Positions 1 through 10,300 of a stretch of DNA of 64,000 nt are shown here, piece by piece. The DNA lies in NCBI GenBank assembly GCA_024516155.1, contig JAJJXM010000108.1, positions 1 to 64,000 of the forward strand. The letters are read 5' to 3'. Positions within the stretch are counted from its first letter, which is position 1, and each line of letters begins with the position of its first letter. This stretch comes from Pyronema omphalodes. Lineage: Eukaryota; Ascomycota; Pezizomycetes; Pezizales; Pyronemataceae. Made by a program: the position numbers and the translations under genes. Under the pieces are notes generated by a model. That model was given only the letters and a program-made list of their open reading frames with translations, was not told the DNA's origin and made no database searches.

Positions 1-1041
1 CACACCCAACACTGCTCCAGACCCTCCGCGCAGGCCACCGAAAAATTATCGCATAAACTGACGGTTCGCAACTAAACGGAAGAACCGGAGCGGGATATTG
101 CATCACCGACGGCCTACCTCGCCGAGTTGAAGAACTCATCCCAATGGACGATACAACAGAAGTATTCGACGCTGAACTTAGAGCGATACACGACTGCCTC
201 ACGACCTGCCAAAGACCATCACCCTCAACAGACACACCCGCCGCAAAGTACACATATTTACCGACAATCAAGCAGCCATCCTCCACGCCTCCCGCTCCTC
301 CTACAGTCCCGGCCAGGAACTCGCCCTCTCGCTCCGCAAGACGGTGTCCGCACTTCCCCGCTCCGGATCGTCCGTAACTCTGCATTGGGTCCCCGGCCAC
401 ACAGACATCCCCGGGAACGACACCGCCGATCTCCTGGCAAAAACAGCTACCTCCAGTAACCCTACCGCGCCACCTCCGATTTCCCTCTCCTGGATTAGAC
501 GCCAAGTACGAGAGCAGTATGTTACCGATTGGGTGGACTGGTACTCTTCATCACCGAAACCCAAGACATACGACGCCCCCCGCCGCAAAAGACTCGATAG
601 CGCATACACTACCGTCCTGCGAAAGATATCGACGGCCATACTGGGACTCCGCACAGGCCATGGCTACTTTTCGGACTGCCTAGCACACCCTCCCACCGCC
701 GAATACCCTTCCCGCTCCTGTCATTGCCCACTGCACCCCCCACAAACACCCAAACACCTAATTCTCTCATTCCCAAATTTAACACACAGCGGACTGAACT
801 ACGCCATACACTACACATCCCCCGACGACGCCAATTGACTCTCCCGACGATCTTGTGTCCGACTGCCGGCACCAAAGCTCTGTCCACCATGATCTCGGAC
901 ACCAAGGTGGCGACCGCCGAATGGGCACACGCGAAGTTGAGTACTCACCCCGCAGAAGAGGACACCCCTCGTACACTGACGACTGGCTGGGGGACGCTGC
1001 TGGACCTAACGGACGAGCACGCGGAAACCCACGATAACTAA
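1..1041 (+). pseudogene. LINE-A1 ORF2 C-terminus (RNase H and zinc-finger tail), broken
   Basis: This is the C-terminal RNase H part of a LINE ORF2 polyprotein; RNase H removes the RNA strand during cDNA synthesis. The Thr-Asp-Gly motif lies at 57-65, directly after an in-frame TAA at 54-56 that replaces the usual Tyr. The second acidic motif (TEVFDAEL) follows in the same frame. The frame then shifts near 210-230, where the HIFTDNQAAI and HWVPGHTDIPGND motifs continue, and again near 780, after which the last part runs to the TAA at 1041. The C-terminal Cys/His motif (CHCPLH...H) is readable near 720-760. Three lesions show that it is dead. Its closest match in the window is the intact ORF2 at 35275-39276 on the minus strand. 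Confidence 0.85.
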
Positions 1042-1858
1042 TGACAAAAAGCAAATTAAAAAAAAAAAATAAAAATAAAAATAAAAATAATATATATGTA
1101 TATAGACGACGAGTAGGGCGAGTGGGGGTCGAGTGGAAGCGGGGACGCTGCCGGAAGAAGAGGAACGAGGACGGGAGGAAGGGAAGGCGAGAGGGAGGAG
1201 ACACAGGGGACGAGGAGCGAGGCAAATGGGGCAGGAGGAGCAACGGGGGGACGAGGAGGGGTTACTTTTGCTGTTTTCTTTTGTTTCTTTGGAGGCGGTC
1301 AAGAGGAACGTGAGATAGATGGGGAGGCGAAGATGAAAGGTGTGAGGGAAAGGAGACCAGAGACGGTGACGAGTGAGGTGTGGTGATGCGCGGAGGTAAA
1401 GAAGGAGAAGAGGCACGGACGGGAGGGAGCAGCGGGGAGGGGTGCGTGTGGGAGAGCAGAGGAGTTGAGGACGCGGACGGCGAGAGGGGAGAGACGGGAG
1501 GCGAGGGGGCTGTGGCCCGGAGGAGCTACTTTTTCTTTTGTTCTGTTTTTGCTTTGTGGAGGAAATAAAGGCGGAAAAACGGTTAAAAATGGGACGGGAA
1601 GGGTGGAGGAAATGGGGGATCGACCCGGCGAGGTGGCCTCGGAGCGCACAGGGCTCCTTGGATCTGACGACGCTAGATGAACAACTGCACGGCGAGACTT
1701 GGGAGACTACACTCCCATCCACATTGACAGCTCTGGGGCCCACCCAGTTGGGACCTGGCATCACCCCCAGGTTCTTAACATTGTATTTAATTTGAGGATT
1801 CCGCCATAACCTTACGGTTGGATGCGTGTATGAATAAATAAATACATAAATAAATAAA
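1042..1858 (+). other. LINE-A1 3' UTR and 3' module
   Basis: There is no gene here. An A-rich tract with ATAAA units follows ORF2, then about 450 bases of strongly purine-rich sequence. The 3' module shared with LINE-B and HAL1-like elements follows from about 1557: a GGAGGAAATAAAGG box, a G-run cluster (about 1590-1620) and the terminal hairpin. Short open frames on both strands here are low-complexity artefacts. Confidence 0.75.
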
Positions 1859-2880
1859 ACATCCGTCTGTCTCCGCAGGGGCACTCCTGGGGGCTTCGGG
1901 TAGAGATGTGTCCTGAACAGAGGAACTGTCAGGCTGAGGTTCCGGTGTCGCTTCAGTCGAGGTGATCACCAGGACAGGTAGGGGGGGCTTTAACCTGAGG
2001 GCATCAAGTTTGTCATGGGCGGCGGTGGTTGCGTGCTTCGAGTGCATCAGGCTTCGCAACGGTGATGGAGCTCTCTGTTTGTGGTTGACCGGTATTCTGG
2101 CCGTCGGTGAGGAGGCTTCGGTGTTCTGGTCGCTTGCCCTTGGCTTTCTCTCGCCAGAAGGGTTGCGAACAGCGTCCAGGACATCCTGAATGTCATGTTG
2201 GACGACAGACAGTTGCATAGTCATCTCTTCCATCGCTGAGGAAGAGGCCGTGAGGTTTGGTAAGGGGGGCGCCGAAATGGCTTGTTGCTGTTCGTCGATT
2301 TTCTTCGTCAGGGCGTCCACAGCAGCCTTGAGAGCTGCTGTTTCTACCTGTGTAGAGTCGTATGCTGCGCGCAGCATCTCGTTTTCGCCGAGCAGATCGT
2401 TGAATTTGGTCATCATGACGTCGAATCTGCCGTGTATGGCATCGCTGTGGTTGCATATGGATTCATTGATGGTATTGAAGCGTCGCTGTGTGTCCCGGTG
2501 GATCTGTTGTATCCCCAGGAAGCTTCCTCCTGTGAAAAGCGGGTCATGTTCACAGAATAGAGCGCCCAAGCTGCTATCATTGTCGTCTTTTTCGACAGCG
2601 TCCCGCATAGCATCAACAGGATCGCGGCGAAAGTCTCTGAACCGGTTGTGCTCAGGTGTCGCTTGCTGCTGGTGTGTTAAAGCCGAAGGAACTGGTGATC
2701 CTGCCAAGACCACGTTCTGGAAGGGCTTTTCAGCGAGGTTTCCATCAACTTCATCAACCTTCCATCACTTCCATCAAAAGTAGGATTAGATCCGTCATGA
2801 GGAGGGTCGGCTAGAACGTTGTACGCGTTTTCGGACCGTTTCGATCGTTGGGCGTTGTTCTGTCGTTGTTTTGGCGACAC
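1859..2880 (-). pseudogene. HAL1-like coiled-coil protein, truncated (h1)
   Basis: This encodes the N-terminal two thirds of the HAL1-like protein. The position that is the ATG start in other copies is GTG here (codon ending at 2880), so the start is lost. A one-base shift around 2755-2775 separates the N-terminal stretch from the rest, which is open from 2713 to the break. The heptad-rich segment with the LGENE...LRAAYDSTQ core and the SPNLTASSSAMEEM block is recognisable. The segment around 2470-2660 is strongly divergent from the other copies. No enzymatic domain is visible. It is interrupted at 1859 by LINE-A1. Confidence 0.8.
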
Positions 2881-3084
2881 TTCGTGAGGTGGGGTAAGCC
2901 CAAACTCGTGAAAACTCTGATTTTGCGACAAAAGCCAACAAAAACAACGTAGAATGCCCTGAAACTTCAGATGATGACGTAACAGAGTGCTGCGAATCCG
3001 AATCTGATGAGAAAACCGGGTGTTTCGGTGCTCGTTGTTGAGAATGCGGGGGGGCGGGGGGTGGTCGCCATTGCCGTGTGGTGT
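1859..3084 (-). mobile_element. HAL1-like copy h1, 5' part, cut by LINE-A1
   Basis: The 5' end (ACACCACACGGC on the minus strand) is at 3084. It is followed by the usual G/C homopolymer and 5' UTR, then the coiled-coil ORF down to 1859, where LINE-A1 interrupts the codons for the ETDGW motif. The missing 3' part should lie left of the window. The central region differs from other copies, so this is a distinct, older subtype. Confidence 0.85.
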
Positions 3085-3182
3085 TAGGTGTTGTCTTGTA
3101 ACAGGCAGTGGTTAGATAGGGTTCAATTTTCAAAGTGTTCCACAGGTACTTCCAGAAGTGGGAAGCGATCTGTGGTCCTCGG
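3085..3182. other. unassigned 98-bp flank left of the copia LTR
   Basis: I see no gene or repeat match here. It could be host sequence or an upstream part of the copia LTR, because a second possible LTR start (TGTTGTCTTG) lies at about 3089. A second LTR would be needed to decide, and none is in the window. Confidence 0.4.
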
Positions 3183-3354
3183 TGTTGACAATTGACCGGC
3201 CATGTTGGATGGTCAAAATGACAAGGACATATTGAAACAGCCATGTCCGTACTGGTCATGTTGCTTGGAGGAGCACGGTTCCCAGTATATAACCTGTAGT
3301 TAGAACCGTTGGTTAATGATAATCAAACTCAATCACTTCACAAACTCAGTTTCA
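3183..3354 (+). repeat. copia 5' LTR (probable)
   Basis: A 172-bp segment starting TGTTGACAATTG and ending TTTCA lies directly upstream of a primer-binding site. It holds a TATA-like GTATATAA near 3285. The 3' boundary is supported by the primer-binding site. The 5' boundary is tentative because no partner LTR is present. Confidence 0.55.
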
Positions 3355-3356
3355 TA

Positions 3357-3368
3357 GGTTATGAGCCC
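3357..3368 (+). promoter_or_regulatory. copia primer-binding site, half-tRNA(iMet) type
   Basis: GGTTATGAGCCC lies two bases after the LTR. It is complementary to the anticodon-arm part of initiator tRNA-Met, the 5'-half-tRNA priming mode known from Drosophila copia and yeast Ty5. Confidence 0.6.
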
Positions 3369-3449
3369 TTCGCATAACCGCTATCATTACACCGAACTAT
3401 ATTTTCATCTTCAACAACAACCCCACAACAAATTCACCACAACGCCACT

Positions 3450-4463
3450 ATGTCTTTAACAGACAACAACATCTTCGAACATCCGGATGGATCCTTTCCT
3501 ACACTCACTGGACCCAGTTATTCCGCTTGGAAATCAGACATCACTCGTGTGCTCCGAGCAGCTTCAGCCTGGGAGATTGTTGAAGGCAGGAAAGCTTTGC
3601 CGGATCTGGCTGCCGAAGGAGCAACTGAGGCAGAACGAAACATTGCTCAAATGAGGTGGGACAATTTTTTTCAGCGACGTGAGAAAGTTGTAGCTGCAAT
3701 CTACAACTGCTGTTCTCCTATCATTCAAGCAGACATTACTAAGAGCTTCAATCCTTGTGAGATTTGGAAAACTCTTGCGAAGAAGTGTGATTCGGCTAAT
3801 ACTGCAGTGGGACGACAGTCACTACTTCAAGAGTTTGAGGATTTGAGACCATCACCGGGTGTCTCAATCAGTAACTATCTAGCCTCCCTGTTGAAAATTC
3901 GGGACCAGATAGCGGGAACAGCTGAAGACCTCTCAGGTGCTGTGTTCAAATCTCATATTGTTCGAACACTTCCTCCGGCTTATGCCGTTACCATCAAAAT
4001 TCTTCGGATGGCAAATGATAATTCAGCGACAGTCATTGAAGCCATCAATGAGAAGGAGAAGGTCTCGAAGCTCAGTATTAAGCCAGCTGCAGAAACTGAT
4101 GCTTACTACTCTGCAAGTAGCAGCCAAGATTCTGCTCAACCCCGGAGGAAGCAACGCTGGTCCAGCAATAGCAGAACTCAGCGAAATCAAGGCAACAGGT
4201 GGTGTGAGAATTGCCAGTCGGCAACCCACAATACTGAAGTGTGCTTTCATGCATCAAAAACCAACAAGAAACATCAATACTCGAGCATTGAAGAGAATTC
4301 CTGCTGTTATTGCAGATTAACTGGACACAAAATCCAAAATTGCAGGAGTAAAAAGAGAGGGGAGGATCTTCAAGAACGCACCAAGGCTGCCAAAACTGAC
4401 TCTGGACATGCAAGGATTGCGACCATCAGCGAAGAAGAAGCTGATGATCCGTGTGACATGTGA
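3450..4463 (+). CDS. gag: copia Gag polyprotein
   Basis: A 337-residue nucleocapsid precursor starting at an ATG 82 bases after the primer-binding site. Residues of about 20-200 form the UBN2-type Gag fold typical of copia elements (SYSAWKSDITRVL near the start, then W-K-T-L-A and SNYLASLLKIRDQI motifs). Two CX2CX4HX4C zinc knuckles lie near the C-terminus, starting WCENC and CCYC, and would bind the genomic RNA. The frame ends in TGA at 4461-4463. The next in-frame codons read straight into the protease, so the TGA is either a nonsense mutation or a read-through stop. Confidence 0.85.
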   Translation: MSLTDNNIFEHPDGSFPTLTGPSYSAWKSDITRVLRAASAWEIVEGRKALPDLAAEGATEAERNIAQMRWDNFFQRREKVVAAIYNCCSPIIQADITKSFNPCEIWKTLAKKCDSANTAVGRQSLLQEFEDLRPSPGVSISNYLASLLKIRDQIAGTAEDLSGAVFKSHIVRTLPPAYAVTIKILRMANDNSATVIEAINEKEKVSKLSIKPAAETDAYYSASSSQDSAQPRRKQRWSSNSRTQRNQGNRWCENCQSATHNTEVCFHASKTNKKHQYSSIEENSCCYCRLTGHKIQNCRSKKRGEDLQERTKAAKTDSGHARIATISEEEADDPCDM

Positions 4464-5513
4464 CTCACTGAGTCAACAAGATTTGACGAAAACAATAATG
4501 GAGCTACCTCACTGTACCCTCGACAAATTCTTGTCCATAGAAGCTCCTGCACCTCAGCCTGGCTTGTGGACTCCGGTGCGTCCCATCACTTTTGCAACGA
4601 AAGCCATCGAATCCAAAATATTCAAAACGACACTTCAAATGTTGCAATGGGTGATGGTCATTCTGTAACCTCAAAGACCACAGGAAGAGTATCTCTAGCA
4701 GGTGTGCATATCAGAGCTCACTTTGTCCCGGAATTCCGTGTATCACTACTATCTGTGAGCCGACTTGCAGCCGATGGATTCATGACCACTTCTTCCGCAC
4801 AGAAACGCACCATCACAAAGGGGAACAAAATCCTATTGATGGCGGCTCAGAAGGATGGGCCATATCGCATTGATCTAGATGCTACTGCCCTCATTACAAC
4901 TACATCAATGACTGAGAAATATAACACAAAGCCCATCCCAGAGTCAAGCTCAACCGTTGCACCACAGATCTCCAATACTGAACCCAAGGTCATCATGCCT
5001 ATGTTTTCAAGAATATCACGAAAATCAGATTCAATCGTATTATGGCATAGACAACTAGCTCATCTCAATGCCTCTGCCATGAAGCAGCTACTGGGACAGA
5101 CAGTACAATTTTCGGAGGAACACAATTCCTTGCTCTGTGATATCTGTATTAGGGCCAAGCATCAGCAAACGTTTAATTGGACAAAGGTGCCCTCATCAAC
5201 AGTACCATTTCAGCTGGTTCATTCAGATTTATGTGTACCAATCAAACACACATCCTGTGGCGGTGCATCGTACTACATCATTTATATTGATGATTGTACT
5301 AAACATACGGAGACTTTCTTCCTTGTTGAGAAATCCTCTGAAGACATCACCGCGAAATTCGAACATTATGATGCCTGGGTACGAGCTCAAGGGTATACAA
5401 TCAAACCATTGCGCTGCGACAACGGTCGCGGTGAATAACGCAATAACAGATTCCTCGACATCCCTGGAAGCCATGGTATAAGCTATGAACCAGATCCACC
5501 CTACACTCAGCTG
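4464..5513 (+). pseudogene. pol: copia Pol fragment: protease and start of integrase
   Basis: This continues in the same frame as Gag. The aspartic protease motif WLVDSGASHH is encoded at about 4558-4590. A GAG-pre-integrase zinc domain follows (HRQLAH... CDICIRAKH), then the integrase core with its first Asp in LVHSDL and its second in LRCDNGRGE. A TAA at 5436-5438 replaces the expected Tyr, and about 25 more codons of integrase are readable (NNRFLDIPGSHGI) before the break at 5513. The third catalytic residue, RT and RNase H are missing. Confidence 0.8.
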
Positions 5514-5734
5514 TTTTATTATTTATTTATTCATACACGCGTCCAACCTTAGGGTTATGGCGGCTCTACAAATTGAAATACATAATGAAGAACCTGGAAA
5601 CAATGCCAGGTTGCCACTGGGTAAGCCCCAGAGCTGTCAGAAGTGTCTGGGAGTGTAGTCTCCCACCTCTCGTTGTGCTTTAGTCCATCTCGCGTCGTAA
5701 GTTCCAGGAGCCCTGTTCGCACAGAGGCCACCAC
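5514..5734 (-). repeat. 3' end of an old (ATAA)-tailed HAL1-like copy (h2), left piece
   Basis: On the minus strand this ends in AACC/GGTT (5545-5556) and an ATAA-type tail abutting copia. Its upstream part continues, after gypsy-1, at 14705, where the purine-rich end of the HAL1-like ORF is found. The ACCAC at 5730-5734 is the gypsy-1 target duplication. The sequence could also be read as a LINE-A 3' end, but the resumption in HAL1-like coding sequence at 14800-14904 favours a HAL1-like copy with a LINE-A tail. Confidence 0.7.
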
Positions 5735-7143
5735 TGTGAACCTGGGCACAGTCCTAACTATGCAGAGGCTTTTCGATCGTTCTTCCAAGTGCTTCGTCCT
5801 AGGGTAGACAGACACTTCGTTCTCAAGACAAACAGACACTTCGTCCTCAAGAACTGAAAGAGGTATTCCAAAGATAAAGCTAGGAAGTGAATCAATCGAT
5901 CACAGGCCGAATAAACTTAAGGGTCGTCTTCGGAGGTATTCGTTGGTGTAGATATGGTATCGTCGCGTATAGGATCAATGGATGATGATGGAGGAGACAG
6001 AGGGAAGACATAGGGTCTTTTATAGACTTTTGTCTACAAGTTCGCCCAGCCTCCCTTGGGGAACCAACTGCTAAACTGAGCTTAGGAGATAAGACATGGG
6101 TCAAAGCTGTGACGCATCTGCTGAGGCTTGCATCATGCTAAGCGCGCAATTAAATTAATTGCTCACTTGCCTAATGCTCGCCCTGGTCAGATTAATCCTT
6201 GAATTAGCTCGCCGTACTACCACACCTTCCAATCAGGTGCTGGGGTTATGAGTCACACCGGAGGGCAACTCCGTCTGACTGCATCATGCATGAACTCTTG
6301 TGATAATGACGCATGAGTCATTTATCGTATGAGTCGCGCCATCATAGATCTCCCTAGAGAATCTCGATTGCAAGTAAAGGTCACTGACATCATAAGGCAT
6401 ACCATGCCCTACCGGAGCGCACTGCCCCGTCACATTCCTGTGTGATGTCATATGTGCCCCACCTGCGCGCACTTGCGCGCAGCCACACCCTGGTGTGGAT
6501 GCAAACGCCGAATTGTTTCCAAGTTGGCAGCTCTAGGCCCAAGGACGCGTCATATCAGTTTCATCAAACAGGTTTCCTGAGTGGGGTTCCCTGCTGGACG
6601 TTGTCTCATGCCAATGCACTGTTGACCCTTGTCCTGCATTCCACTCCTGTTTGCTGACTAGACTCTGCCTTATCTCTCGCCCCACTCTTCACCCAACTAG
6701 TAACACCGGATGATATCCTTGCGCCGCATCTGCGTCCTCCTGGAATCTCCTGTTCCTATGCAGCCCCTATCGTAGCCGTGTATTGCCGAACACTCCTCAG
6801 GTATAAGGAGGTGACCTTTCGTCGTCTTCTCCGTTCTCCATCAGCGTCGTTCGTAGTTGTCTCAAGGGTAAGTCGACACCCTTGAGGTAAGTGTTCCTTT
6901 CCCCTTCTCCGTCCTGAGTCCTCCCAAACTGACAGTGAATAATAGTTTCGACGCCTCGGGCCGGGATCCTCGTGAGGTCCTATCGGAAAGTCACGAATCA
7001 CGTGACGTGGCTCGCCGGAGCTCCTCTGGGGGTTCCGGCCCGGGATACTAACTCAATTATTCATTCTCCTGTCGAGTTTGCCATATTCTCCATAGCGTTA
7101 TATATGATACCAATTCTATCTTCACACATTATAGGGTGTGACA
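5735..7143 (-). repeat. gypsy-1 3' LTR
   Basis: This is the 1,409-bp LTR downstream of pol. On the minus strand a purine-rich tract (7144-7157) directly precedes it and fits a polypurine tract for plus-strand priming. It matches 13291-14699 at constant offset without indels. The small open frames inside it recur in both LTRs and have no recognisable product. Confidence 0.95.
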
Positions 7144-7313
7144 CCACCTCCCCCCTGTTCAAGCTTCGTCCCGAAGCTCGTAGTTCATCATTCTGTGATC
7201 GCACCTCGCCGCAGCCAAGTGATTAAGTGATCAATTATAGATGTAGTCCTCCAGCCCCTACATCCTACTACCAACTCAACTTAATGAAAACCACGTGGGA
7301 AAAAACATTAAGC

Positions 7314-10300
7314 CTAGTCTTTGAGTCGGTAGTCCCTCGGAGCATCAGGGTGCTTGAGATGGAATTCTCTGAGCTTCTCCTGACCTCCTACTGAAAAGTT
7401 GTCGAAGGGTTCCGCCGTCCAATCTTTCTTGTTTGGCCACCCAAGCCATTTAACGAGGTAAAGTACTCTGTTTCCTGATTTATAACTGCTCATAATTTCA
7501 TCTATGTCGTACTCCTCGCTTCCCTCAACGTCGTCTGCTTCCCTAAGAATTTTATTTGGATCTGGTGGAGCTCTTGTACCGGTGTGGAAAGGCTCAAGTA
7601 GGGAAATATGAAAGACATTATGAATCTTCCATTTGCGTGGTAGTGTGAGACGAATTGCTGTCGGGGATATGACTTTTTCGACCTGAAATGGACCATGTAG
7701 TTTATGATCCAATTTGTGTGATGGTCGTCGTGTTTTAATATGTCGTCCATCAAGCATAACCAAGTCTCCAACTTGGTAAGTAGGGGCCTCCTTTCGTTGT
7801 AGGTCTGCATACTTCTTCATTCTTTCTTGTGCTTTCTGTAAGGATATCTTTGCTCCTTCGTGCACAGTATGCATCCAGTGGGCGTATGCTTTGCTGGCAG
7901 GGTTTCGCACAGCAGTTGCAGTCGGGTTGCTGGCAATGGGGTTGTAACCGTAATTCGCATAGAAAGGTGAAAGTCCTGTAGCGGTGGTCACTGAGTTGTT
8001 GTAGGCAAACTCTGCCATTGGCAACAAGTCAACCCAATCGTCCATCTCATGATTGACAAAAGAGCGGAGGTAGGCTTCAATTGTCTGGTTCAGTCGTTCC
8101 GTCTGTCCGTCGGTTTGGGGGTGGAACGCTGTGGACATTCTAGGCTTGATTGCTAGTGTCCCAAGAAATGCTTTCCAGGTCGTACTTGTGAACCTGGAGT
8201 CCCTATCCGAAACAATATCTGTTGGTAGCCCATGTAACTTCCATATTTCTTTAGCAAAGATCCGGACAAGGTCTGCAGTTGTCTTGCCGTCCTTTTGCAA
8301 TGGTATAAAGTGGGCCATCTTCGAAAATCGATCAACTACTACCCAGAGTTGATCACATCCATTCGATTCCGGTAGGTCTGTAATAAAGTCCATGGCGATT
8401 GATTGCCATGGGGCATAGGGTAATTCCAAAGGTTGAAGTAATCCATACTTCAGGTGCCGCGCCTTTTTGTCCCTTTGACATTCCATACAACTCCTAACAT
8501 AATTTATTATTCCTTCTTCCATTTTCGGCCACCAGAAGTTCCTTCGAATTAATTCAATAGTTTTGTCTTGTCCGAAGTGACCTGCAATTTTAGAGTCATG
8601 TTCGGATTCAAGAACTGTATTTACCAAATCCTTTGGTACCCATAATTTTTCTTTTCGATAGAGAATGCCATCTTCTATCCTCAGTGGTTCTTTAATTTTC
8701 TTTGTTGCCTCCACGTAAATCTGATCCAGTTTCCCAGCTTCCTTAACCATCTTCAAAAATTCTGTAGACCATTTAACCAAGGGAATAGAGGACAGACGTG
8801 CTGAAGAAATAATGAAGGATGTTCCTTCTCCAGCAGTGCTGATTGACGAAATCGATGCAAAATGGCTTTGATGCAGGATCGTCGTAATCGGCTGATCTTC
8901 ACCTCCCCCCTTTTCAGGGCAGAACTCCGGACGCCTAGATAAAGCATCTGGTTTCCCATTCTTAACCCCAGGTCTGTAATAAATTTTGAAGTCAACGCCA
9001 GCAAGCTCTTGAGCCCATCTAGCTTGACGTCGATTGAGCACTTTTGTTGTTGTAAAGTACTCCAGGTTTTGGTGGTCGCTGTAAACTTCCACAGTAAACA
9101 TTGCTCCTTCAAGATATCTTCTCCATACTTTGAATGAGTCAACAATGGCTAAGAGTTCCTTGTCGTGGATCTCATAGTTGATCTCCGCAGGAGTGAATTT
9201 TCTTGAATGGAAAGCAATTGGATGCAACTTCCCATCATCCCCTTTCTGGGATAGAACTGCGCCTAAAGCAAAATCAGAAGCATCGGTTTCAACAATGCAG
9301 ACCTTTCTTGGATCAAAATGATGCAAGATTGGTGCTGTAGTGAATCGTCTCTTTAGCTCGTCAAATGCTAATTCCATCGCAACAGTCCATTCCCATTTCT
9401 TTGGATCGCCTTTCGTAGATTCTGTAAGAGGACGACATATTCTTGAGAAGTCCTTAATGAATCTCCGATAGAAGTTAGCGAATCCAAGAAAGCCTTGTAC
9501 TTCCTTCAAGGACTTTGGGGCTTCCCATATAAGGACAGTTTCCACCTTGTCCTTAGCCATTTCAATCCCATTTTCGCTTATTATATACCCCAGAAATTCC
9601 ACTTTCCTTTGTCCCCAGACACATTTTTCCGGTGATATAACCAAACCATTTTCTTCCAACCTTTTCAATACTTCTTTAACCAACTCATCATGCTTTTCTT
9701 CCGTTTCCGCATAGATGAGTACATCATCAATATATGCAATAACTCCTTGGTCCAACATATCCCTAAAGATATGATTCATCATATCTTGGAATGTGGCCGG
9801 AGCATTGCTCAACCCAAAAGGCATAACCAAAAATTCATATAGTCCATATCGGCACCTAAAAGCCGTTTTCCATTCATCTCCTTCCTTTATTCTTATTAGA
9901 TGGTATCCATTCTTCAGATCCATCTTCGTAAATATTTTAGCTCCTCTTACTCTGTCTTGTAATTCTGACATGAGTGGGAGCGGGTATCGGTTGGCAATTG
10001 TTATTTTGTTTATGCCCCGATAGTCAACACATAACCTCAGACCTCTGCCATGGGCCTTTGGGACGAAGAGAATTGGAGCTGCTGCTGGTGATTTAGAGGG
10101 TCGGATTTTCCCAGTACGCAGCATATCTTTCAACCATTCTCTAAGTGTCTCAAGCTCAACTTCGTTAAGAGCATAGACAGGTCCCCAAGGAGGAGTCTCT
10201 CCTTCTTTCAGGTCAATAGCATGGTCGTATGGTTTGTGTTCTGGAAGCCTATCTGCTGCTTCCTTTGTCATAATATTGATCCAACCACGAAATTTCTCAG

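Larger units (their letters stand above)
1..1858 (+). mobile_element. LINE-A1, 3' part of a Tad-like LINE ending in (ATAA)n
   Basis: The left edge of the window lies inside ORF2. A degenerate RNase H and C-terminal region runs to 1041. It is followed by an A-rich stretch (about 1055-1095), a purine-rich 3' UTR, and the 3' module that begins near 1557 with GGAGGAAATAAAGG. The element ends in an AACC/GGTT hairpin (1808-1819) and an ATAA microsatellite to about 1858. The sequence beyond 1858 resumes a HAL1-like ORF on the other strand, so this LINE inserted into that element. Its 5' side, and therefore its TSD, lies outside the window. Confidence 0.85.
3183..5513 (+). mobile_element. Ty1/copia retrotransposon, 5' half only
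   Basis: The order is LTR, primer-binding site, Gag, protease, integrase, which is the copia order with integrase before RT. The element stops at 5513 inside the integrase catalytic core, where the inverted 3' end of a LINE-type element begins. RT, RNase H and the 3' LTR are absent from the window. Two in-frame stops (4461-4463 and 5436-5438) break an otherwise continuous Gag-Pol frame. Confidence 0.85.

Noticed and set aside
1850..1860. Telomere-like or satellite repeats in the ATAA and CAAA runs
   Set aside because: They are short and always sit at LINE or HAL1-like 3' ends, so they are element tails.
779..1884. Long minus-strand frames opposite the LINE-A1 3' UTR
   Set aside because: They are Ser/Pro/Phe-rich translations of purine-rich sequence and cross the LINE boundary; there is no conserved domain.
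3085..3182. A host promoter or gene left of copia
   Set aside because: Only 98 bases with no open frame or motif I can support.
5892..7226. Small frames in the gypsy-1 LTRs (for example 5892-6104 and 6442-6657)
   Set aside because: They are repeated exactly in the second LTR and have no recognisable product; explained as LTR sequence.
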